Assembly: GCA_963545035.1 (NCBI GenBank)
Contig: CAUUHU010000009.1
Span: forward strand, 1-19,562
DNA from: Nanogingivalis sp963545035
Lineage (GTDB): Bacteria; Patescibacteriota; Saccharimonadia; Saccharimonadales; Saccharimonadaceae
Direction: 5' to 3'
DNA: 19,562 nucleotides
Within the stretch, counting starts at the first letter, position 1. Every line of letters starts with the position of its first letter. Below are positions 14,137 through 19,562 of the stretch, piece after piece. Both the position numbers and the translations under genes were made by a program. The notes under the pieces are model-generated. The model had not been told where the DNA came from. It saw only the letters and a list, made by a program, of their open reading frames with translations, and searched no databases.

Positions 14137-14165
14137 TTGACGCAAGATTAAAAATTTGATATAAT
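14137..14165 (+). promoter_or_regulatory. Strong promoter of greA
   Basis: TTGACG (14137-14142) and a perfect TATAAT (14160-14165) are 17 bases apart, with TGA (14157-14159) giving an extended -10. It starts 3 bases after the CPBP stop codon. The predicted start is near 14172. Confidence 0.85.
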
Positions 14166-14195
14166 TATAAAACTTATAAAAAGGATTTTTATTTT

Positions 14196-14657
14196 ATGAA
14201 ACAAGAATTTAATATTACAAAATTAGGAAAAGAAGAACTTGAGGCCGAATTGGAGCTTCTAATTTCGCAGCGAAAAGAAATTTCAGAAGAAGTTGCAACT
14301 GCGCGCGATTTTGGGGATTTGCGCGAAAACTCAGAATATGATGCCGCCCGAAAAAAACAGGCTTTGGCAGAATCTCGAATCATGGAGATTGAAAATATTT
14401 TGCAAAACGCTGTAATTATTGGTGGCGGCAAAAAAGATGTTGTAGCGCTTGGTAATCAAGTTAGCCTTAAGAATCTTGAAAATGGCAAGGAAGTTAAATA
14501 CACAATGGTTGGTGCTGTTGAGGCTAACCCCCTTGAGGGTAAAATTTCGAACGAATCACCAATTGGCCAACAAATTATGGGTAAAAAACTTGGAGAAGAA
14601 GTTGATATTACGACACCAAAAGGCGTAATTAAATACGAAATTACAGAGATTAACTAA
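14196..14657 (+). CDS. greA: Transcription elongation factor GreA
   Basis: GreA enters the RNA polymerase secondary channel and triggers cleavage of backtracked RNA. The 153 residues are the normal length. The N-terminal coiled coil carries the acidic tip in GDLRENSEYDAARKKQ (40-55; D41 and E44 expected to hold magnesium). The C-terminal FKBP-like domain ends SPIGQQIMGKKLGEEVDITTPKGVIKYEITEI. An AAGGA site lies 10 bases before the ATG. The gene has its own strong promoter and is followed by a stable terminator. Confidence 0.96.
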   Translation: MKQEFNITKLGKEELEAELELLISQRKEISEEVATARDFGDLRENSEYDAARKKQALAESRIMEIENILQNAVIIGGGKKDVVALGNQVSLKNLENGKEVKYTMVGAVEANPLEGKISNESPIGQQIMGKKLGEEVDITTPKGVIKYEITEIN

Positions 14658-14663
14658 ATTTTT

Positions 14664-14700
14664 AATACTCGGTTGACCAAATCAGCCGAGTATTATTTTT
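14664..14700 (+). terminator. Stable terminator-like hairpin between greA and proS
   Basis: AATACTCGGTTGA (14664-14676) pairs with TCAGCCGAGTATT (14682-14694), 13 base pairs with one G-U pair, then ATTTTT. It is the strongest stem in the window. The proS ribosome-binding site starts right after the T run, so no promoter fits between it and proS. It may therefore be a leaky terminator or a regulated attenuator. Confidence 0.85.
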
Positions 14701-14712
14701 AAAAGGAGAATT

Positions 14713-15963
14713 ATGCGATTATCAAAATTATATACCAAAACTAGTAAAACTGTTCCATCTGGTGAAGAAGCTAAAAACGCGCAACTTTTAATTAAAGCTG
14801 GATTTGTGCATAAAGAAATGGCTGGTGCTTATGATTATCTTCCACTCGGTTTTAAAGTGCTAGAAAATATTAAAAAAATCGTGCGTGAAGAGCTTGAAAA
14901 AATCGACGCAAACGAAATTTTAATGACAACCCTTCAACGTCGTGAAGTTTGGGAGCGTACAACTCGTTGGAACGATGACGTTGTGGATGTTTGGTTTAAA
15001 ACCGCACTCAAAGATAAAACAGAAGTTGGCTTAGGTTGGAGCCATGAAGAACCGATCGTTGAAATGCTTAAAAGCCACATTCAATCATATAAAGATTTAC
15101 CAGTTTCAGTTTTTCAATTCCAGAATAAAATGCGAAACGAGCTCCGTGCAAAAAGCGGAATTATGCGCGGTCGTGAATTTTTGATGAAAGATTTATATTC
15201 TGTTCACGCCACAAAAGAGGATTTAGAAAATTACTATTCTAAGGTTTCGAAAGCGTATGAGCGAATTTTCGAACGCCTCGGTTTAGGCGAAGATACTTTT
15301 GTAACTTTCGCCAGTGGTGGTGCGTTCACAAAATTTAGCCACGAATTCCAAACAATTTGCGACGCTGGTGAAGATTACGTTTATTTGAAACGCGACGGCG
15401 AAAAAACTCTCGCTTTCAATGAAGAAATTTTAGATCAAGCGGTCGAAGAGGGTGAAATTGATTCAAAAGATGGCTTAGAAAAAGTTAAAACGGCCGAAGT
15501 TGGCAATATCTTTAATTTTGGCACGCAAAAAACAGATGAGATGGGGCTTTATTTTACCGATAAAAATGGTGAGCGAAAATCTGCGTGGATGGGCTCATAT
15601 GGAATTGGAATCACTCGCGTGATGGGTGTGATTGCTGAAAAATTCAGTGATGAAAAAGGGTTGATTTGGCCAGAAAACGTTGCTCCAGCTAAAATTTACC
15701 TTGTGCAAATTGGCGAAAAATCGCAAGCTTTAGCAGAAGAAATTTATAATGAATTTTCGAAAAAGGGAATTGAGGTTTTGTTTGATGATCGCAATCTTCG
15801 CCCAGGTCAAAAATTCGCAGATGCTGAGCTTATGGGAATTCCATATCGCTTGACTATTTCTGATCGATTGCTTGAAAGCGGTGAATTTGAAGTTTTATCA
15901 CGCTCAACTGGTGAAGTTCAAATGCTTTCAAAAGAAGAGCTTTTCGAAAAATTCTCAAAATAA
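14713..15963 (+). CDS. proS: Proline-tRNA ligase, short form without editing insertion
   Basis: This class II synthetase charges tRNA-Pro with proline. At 416 residues it is about 150 shorter than typical bacterial ProRS (about 570), because the editing domain normally inserted between motifs 2 and 3 is missing. Motif 1 lies near GFKVLENIKKIVREEL, motif 2 near KMRNELRAKSGIMRGREF (to about 156) and motif 3 at GSYGIGITRVMG (about 294-305). The C-terminal 110 residues are the anticodon-binding domain (VQIGEKSQALAEEIY; LFDDRNLRPGQKFADAELMGIP). GGAG lies 4 bases before the ATG. No separate promoter is visible, so expression depends on transcription from greA or beyond. Confidence 0.95.
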   Translation: MRLSKLYTKTSKTVPSGEEAKNAQLLIKAGFVHKEMAGAYDYLPLGFKVLENIKKIVREELEKIDANEILMTTLQRREVWERTTRWNDDVVDVWFKTALKDKTEVGLGWSHEEPIVEMLKSHIQSYKDLPVSVFQFQNKMRNELRAKSGIMRGREFLMKDLYSVHATKEDLENYYSKVSKAYERIFERLGLGEDTFVTFASGGAFTKFSHEFQTICDAGEDYVYLKRDGEKTLAFNEEILDQAVEEGEIDSKDGLEKVKTAEVGNIFNFGTQKTDEMGLYFTDKNGERKSAWMGSYGIGITRVMGVIAEKFSDEKGLIWPENVAPAKIYLVQIGEKSQALAEEIYNEFSKKGIEVLFDDRNLRPGQKFADAELMGIPYRLTISDRLLESGEFEVLSRSTGEVQMLSKEELFEKFSK

Positions 15964-15972
15964 TCAAAAATC

Positions 15973-16001
15973 TTGAAAAAACAAGGCTTAAGCATTATAA
16001 T
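15973..16001 (+). promoter_or_regulatory. Promoter of the D-lactate dehydrogenase gene
   Basis: TTGAAA (15973-15978) and a perfect TATAAT (15996-16001) are 17 bases apart. The ATG lies 8 bases after the -10, so the transcript is leaderless or nearly so. Confidence 0.8.
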
Positions 16002-16009
16002 TGGTATAT

Positions 16010-16999
16010 ATGAAAATTATTGCTTATAGTGTACGAAAAGATGAGCTCCAGTATTTTGAAAAATTTGCGGAGCAGTTTGGTATTGAATATGCCACAACTT
16101 CAAAAGATTTAAACGCTGAAACGGTAAAATTGGCCGAAGGTTTCGATGCGGTTTCTTCATATACTTCAAGTGAAGAATTAAACGACGTTTGGGAACCTCT
16201 TTCGAAAATGGGAATTTCTTATTTTACTGTTCGAACGGCTGGTTATGACGGTATAGATATCGAAAAGGCCAAAAGCTTTGGGATTAAAATTTCGAATGTT
16301 CCGCAATATTCACCAAGTGCGATTGCTGAATTTGCAGTTGCGCTCGCACTTGCAACAATCCGAAAAATTCCGCTTTGCCTTTCGCGTGCAAAAAACCAGA
16401 ATTTTTCAGTTGATAATTTGATGGGTCGTGAACTCAACACCATGACGATCGGAATTATCGGTACAGGCCATATCGGCTTAACAACGGCTAAGGTTTTTAA
16501 AGCTTTTGGTGCTAAAATTATTGCGTATGATACTTTCGAAAATCCACAAGCGCAAGGTATTTTGGAATATAAATCTCTTGATGAAGTTTTTGCAGAGAGT
16601 GATTTAATCTCGCTCCATATTCCATTAACGCCGCAAAATCACCACATTATTAATGCTGAAAGTATTGCTAAAATGAAAGATGGCGTGGTTATTGTGAATA
16701 CTGCGCGTGGCGGTCATATCAACACCGCAGATTTGCGTGATGCCTTGGTTAGTGGAAAAGTCGCTGCAGCAGGCCTTGATGTTTTCGAAAACGAAAAACA
16801 CCTTATTCGAAAAGACTTGAGCGGAAGAATTATTAAAGACTCAGTTTATCGTGATTTGGCAAACTTTCCAAATGTTATCATTACGCCACACGTTGCATTT
16901 AATACAGATGTTGCTGTCCAAAATATGGTTAAAATGTCGACAGAAAATCTAATTAGCTTTAAAAATGCAGGAACGACCGATAATGAAATCACAAAATAA
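16010..16999 (+). CDS. ldhA: D-lactate dehydrogenase (D-2-hydroxyacid dehydrogenase family)
   Basis: It reduces pyruvate to D-lactate with NADH, regenerating NAD+ for fermentation. The 329 residues show the NAD-binding GTGHIG (151-156) with an acidic residue after the next strand (AYDTFEN). The catalytic set appears as R233 in NTARGG, E262 in DVFENE and H294 in TPHVAF. AGLDVFENE and ITPHVAFNTDVAVQNMV favour the D-lactate dehydrogenase branch over general hydroxyacid dehydrogenases, but substrate cannot be proven from sequence. The ATG at 16010 is chosen; an upstream in-frame TTG at 16001 sits on the -10 box. No Shine-Dalgarno site is seen. Its end overlaps the next gene by 17 bases. Confidence 0.92.
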   Translation: MKIIAYSVRKDELQYFEKFAEQFGIEYATTSKDLNAETVKLAEGFDAVSSYTSSEELNDVWEPLSKMGISYFTVRTAGYDGIDIEKAKSFGIKISNVPQYSPSAIAEFAVALALATIRKIPLCLSRAKNQNFSVDNLMGRELNTMTIGIIGTGHIGLTTAKVFKAFGAKIIAYDTFENPQAQGILEYKSLDEVFAESDLISLHIPLTPQNHHIINAESIAKMKDGVVIVNTARGGHINTADLRDALVSGKVAAAGLDVFENEKHLIRKDLSGRIIKDSVYRDLANFPNVIITPHVAFNTDVAVQNMVKMSTENLISFKNAGTTDNEITK

Positions 17000-18875
17000 T
17001 CGTTTGCAAAAAATCACCAAAATCACGTCACTATTTTTAGTGGCGATTTTGGCGACTAGTTTTGTTTCGGCAAGTTTTTCGCATCAAGCTTTTGCGCGCC
17101 GCAGAAGAAATAGTGCCGCCGAGCAAAGAGAACTTGAAAGAAAAAATCAAAACATTAAATTTTCGAAGTTTGAGGGAACTTATAAATTTAGCGCCAACCA
17201 AAATGGCGATACCGACCTTGAAATAACCGAACAGATTTCGGCAAGTTTCATTCTCGATAATGTTAATCATGGAATTGAACGCGCTATCCCGAAATACTAT
17301 AATGGTAAAACTGTTTTTGATGGTAAGGCTGATATTACAATGGATGGCGCAGAAGTGCCATATAACACAAGATCAAGCAATGGTAATATTGTTTTTCGAA
17401 TTGGCGATGCTAACAAATACGTTTCTGGCCAGCATAATTATCAAATCAAGTACCATTTGAAGAATGTCTTAAGGGCTGGAGAAGGTGAATTAAAGGGTCA
17501 ACAGCTTTTGATTGTTAACGCAAATGGCTCGCAATGGCAGCAGCAGTTTGGTGAAGTTTCTGGAAAAGTTATTCTTGATCAATCCGTTAAAAATGAATTT
17601 AAAGGGGTTGCAAAATGTTTTTCTGGTGCGTATGGGTCAGATACTCAATGTGAAAAATCATCTTTAAACCAAGAAAATGGTGAATATACATTCTCCGAAA
17701 AGAATGTTTGGAGCAATCAGAGCGTAACGTTCTTGATGACTTTCAATAATAAATTCGCTCAGCCAACACCCAATTCTTTAGATGTAACCACAATGATTGT
17801 GGCGATTGTCTCTATGATTGTTGCGCTAGTGATCGTGGTTTTAGCTATAATTGTTTTTAATAAGAAAAATGCGATTCGAAAGCGAAATTCACTTTCGAAA
17901 GAGTCTAAAACAGTTATTCCGCAATATTTGCCACCAAAAATCGAAGATTTAGATATTCTCGACGCTGGAAATTTGGTTAAATCAAACAAAAAAGTTACCG
18001 CTGCAATGCTATTTTTTGCGGTTAATGGTAATATTCTAATCGAGGAAGAAGAGAAGAAAAATCTTTTTGGCAAACATAAAGCCTATAAAATAAAATTGCT
18101 AAATTACAAAGGTTTGAATTCAGATATGCGCGAGCTTTTGGAATGTTTCTTTGTTGATGGCGAAGAAGTTAGCCTTTCGAAAACCATGACCTCTTCTGTT
18201 GCGTCAACTGTCTCTTCGAGAATCGTAAACGACGGGTTTAAAAATACAGATTATTACGATCAGGATGAGCCGGCTTTTAATAAAAGAATGCGTATCGTTG
18301 CTTATGTTATTGACGCTTTGATTTTTGCATCGTTTTTCTTTGCCGATTCTACATTCTCGGCGCTCTCAACTGTTTCGAAGTGGCACCCCTATATCTTACT
18401 TTCAACTGTAATTGCAGGTGTATTTTCAACATTAATCATAGTTGTCGTAAGTATTAAGATTCCGTCTAGAAAAGGTTATGAAATGAAGAACTACCTTATG
18501 GGATTAAAGCTTTATATTTCGGTTGCCGAAAGTGAACGGCTCAAGTATCTTCAAAGCCTTGAAAATTCTGAACGCTTTAAGAGTGAATTTGGTGGTTCGC
18601 GCGTTAAACTTTACGAAAAACTTTTGCCTTGGGCTGCTTTATTTGGCCTCGAAAAATCTTGGGCGAAAGTTCTCGAAGTTGAGTTCGCAAACGATGATTA
18701 TCAACCAAGTTGGTATTCTGGTGTGAATGCATTTAACGCAGCCGTTTTTGCGGATACGCTTAATAGCTTTAATAGTGCGGTTAATAGTTATTCTGCGCCA
18801 AGCTCTGGTGGTTCTGGTGGCGGTGGTGGATTTTCTGGCGGTGGTGCCGGCGGTGGCGGTGGCGGTGGCTGGTAA
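16983..18875 (+). CDS. DUF2207-type membrane protein with Gly-rich tail
   Basis: A 630-residue membrane protein of unknown function resembling the DUF2207/YciQ family. A signal peptide covers about residues 1-38 (ending HQAFA), followed by an Arg-rich stretch. An extracellular beta-rich domain spans about 50-265 (GTYKFSANQNGDTDLEITEQISASFILDN). Membrane helices lie at about 268-295 and, as a pair, at about 437-458 and 470-492, with a cytoplasmic domain between and after them. The last 25 or so residues are almost pure Gly/Ser ending in Trp (GGGFSGGGAGGGGGGGW), typical of this family. The ATG at 16983 overlaps ldhA by 17 bases; AGGA lies about 10 bases upstream. No separate promoter is seen, so it is probably co-transcribed with ldhA. 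Confidence 0.85.
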   Translation: MKSQNNRLQKITKITSLFLVAILATSFVSASFSHQAFARRRRNSAAEQRELERKNQNIKFSKFEGTYKFSANQNGDTDLEITEQISASFILDNVNHGIERAIPKYYNGKTVFDGKADITMDGAEVPYNTRSSNGNIVFRIGDANKYVSGQHNYQIKYHLKNVLRAGEGELKGQQLLIVNANGSQWQQQFGEVSGKVILDQSVKNEFKGVAKCFSGAYGSDTQCEKSSLNQENGEYTFSEKNVWSNQSVTFLMTFNNKFAQPTPNSLDVTTMIVAIVSMIVALVIVVLAIIVFNKKNAIRKRNSLSKESKTVIPQYLPPKIEDLDILDAGNLVKSNKKVTAAMLFFAVNGNILIEEEEKKNLFGKHKAYKIKLLNYKGLNSDMRELLECFFVDGEEVSLSKTMTSSVASTVSSRIVNDGFKNTDYYDQDEPAFNKRMRIVAYVIDALIFASFFFADSTFSALSTVSKWHPYILLSTVIAGVFSTLIIVVVSIKIPSRKGYEMKNYLMGLKLYISVAESERLKYLQSLENSERFKSEFGGSRVKLYEKLLPWAALFGLEKSWAKVLEVEFANDDYQPSWYSGVNAFNAAVFADTLNSFNSAVNSYSAPSSGGSGGGGGFSGGGAGGGGGGGW

Positions 18876-18896
18876 AAATTCGTACCAAATCTTTCA

Positions 18897-18930
18897 AAAA
18901 ATAGCTCAATCCTAATGGGCTATTTTTATT
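18897..18930 (+). terminator. Terminator after the DUF2207 gene
   Basis: AAAAATAGCTCA (18897-18908) pairs with TGGGCTATTTTT (18916-18927) over 12 base pairs with one G-U pair and a 7-base loop. The T run is part of the right arm. Confidence 0.85.
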
Positions 18931-18950
18931 ATTTTAAAAGCATAATTGTA

Positions 18951-18979
18951 TTGATTTTTTAACTTTTTTATGATTAAAT
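18951..18979 (+). promoter_or_regulatory. Promoter of the right-edge secreted-protein gene
   Basis: TTGATT (18951-18956) and TTAAAT (18974-18979) are 17 bases apart, with TGA (18971-18973) as an extended -10. The ATG is 9 bases downstream, so the transcript is leaderless or nearly so. Confidence 0.6.
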
Positions 18980-18988
18980 ATAAGCATT

Positions 18989-19562
18989 ATGAATATTTTT
19001 TGGGTTGGGTCTAAAAACAAAAAAGTGATTTTTTTAGCTATTTTAGCTTTAGTTGGTTTTAATACTTTTTTTACTTTTGATGGCGATTATGCATATGCGG
19101 CGGGAAAGAACTATACATATACAGCCAGTGATTGTAAGAAAGCTGGACTAGAATTTGACAAGCCTGGAATAGGCACTAGGGCTGGTACAGGATGTGTTTT
19201 TTATTCAACAAGTGGAGCTATTCTCGGAAATAAGGATATAGACGCTACTGTTTTGGGTAGTAGCAACGACCTTTCTTCTAAAATGGATGCCTATACGACT
19301 AACGATTCCGGAAAAGAACCCTCAACATGTCTATCTGGATATAAGAAGGGTAGATATGATTTTGGTCAGGCAAAAGATGTTCCAGCCTGTGTTAAGGATA
19401 AAAGTCACAAAGGTTCATCAGGACTACCTTCCGGAGTAAAAGAGTCTGATATTTACGATGAGAAAAGTTGTACTGCTGATGGTGGTAGCTGGTTCTTCTC
19501 TGAGAATGATCATCATCGTGGTGAAATGTGCGGTTTTGGTAAAACTCTAAGAGATGATGGTA
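18989..19562 (+). CDS. Secreted cysteine-containing protein, 5' part only
   Basis: An open frame runs from this ATG to the window edge, 191 codons with no stop, so the gene is cut off. The N-terminus is a clear signal peptide: basic SKNKK, a hydrophobic core (VIFLAILALVGF) and a probable cleavage site after AYA near residue 37. The visible mature part is rich in Gly, Ser, Asp and Lys and has six cysteines (DCKK, GCVF, TCLS, ACVK, SCTA, MCGF), suggesting disulfides in an extracellular fold. No family is recognised. There is no Shine-Dalgarno site and the ATG lies 9 bases after an extended -10. It contains no TTCGAA. Confidence 0.75.
   Translation, partial: MNIFWVGSKNKKVIFLAILALVGFNTFFTFDGDYAYAAGKNYTYTASDCKKAGLEFDKPGIGTRAGTGCVFYSTSGAILGNKDIDATVLGSSNDLSSKMDAYTTNDSGKEPSTCLSGYKKGRYDFGQAKDVPACVKDKSHKGSSGLPSGVKESDIYDEKSCTADGGSWFFSENDHHRGEMCGFGKTLRDDG

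Noticed and set aside
18790..18872. Gly-codon repeat as a possible assembly artefact or mobile repeat
   Set aside because: It stays in frame, ends in Trp and stop, and Gly-rich Trp-ended tails are typical of DUF2207 proteins.
18727..18915. Plus-strand frame rich in Val/Ala over the end of the DUF2207 gene
   Set aside because: It is the shifted reading of the GGT/GGC-rich codons of the Gly tail and has no start signals.

Overview
The window looks like chromosomal DNA of a Candidatus Saccharibacteria (TM7)-type bacterium or a close Patescibacteria/CPR relative. This placement is inferred from A+T-rich, very compact DNA, a small-genome gene style, proline-tRNA synthetase without the editing insertion, SecA without a C-terminal zinc motif, a Gram-positive-like surface protein with a variant sortase signal, and D-lactate fermentation. 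TGA ends one gene (at 5141-5143) and is not read through elsewhere, so the standard bacterial code fits and the TGA=Gly code of Absconditabacteria/Gracilibacteria does not. Nothing here looks like a phage, transposon, CRISPR array or RNA gene. No stretch over 300 bases lacks a gene.

Layout. Left edge (minus strand): the first three codons of a gene with its own promoter and ribosome-binding site, preceded by an unknown 217-residue gene. Positions 950-3100: serS, a NrdH-type glutaredoxin and a short ribosome-hibernation factor, each with its own promoter and terminator. Positions 3157-4572: a secreted, probably sortase-anchored phosphodiester-glycosidase-domain protein. Positions 4595-5619: a two-gene operon of unknown proteins. 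Positions 5633-9656: secA, then a zinc-dependent M16 peptidase starting on the base after the secA stop. Positions 9666-11043: xseA-xseB (exonuclease VII), convergent with an unknown 118-residue minus-strand gene. Positions 11459-15963: frr, rseP-like M50 protease, CPBP membrane protease, greA, proS. Positions 15973-18930: D-lactate dehydrogenase overlapping a DUF2207-type membrane protein. Right edge: the first 191 codons of a secreted cysteine-containing protein.

The genes are mostly housekeeping: translation (serS, proS, frr, hpf), transcription (greA), secretion and membrane proteolysis (secA, M16, rseP, CPBP), DNA repair (xseAB), redox and fermentation. The accessory part is the surface proteins and four unknown proteins.

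Three window-wide signals stand out. The palindrome TTTCGAAA occurs about 27 times by eye where base composition predicts fewer than one. Promoters are nearly all of the extended -10 type (TGnTATAAT). At least five genes start 6-9 bases after the -10 box with no Shine-Dalgarno site, so they are probably leaderless, while most other genes have strong Shine-Dalgarno sites. All counts are manual.
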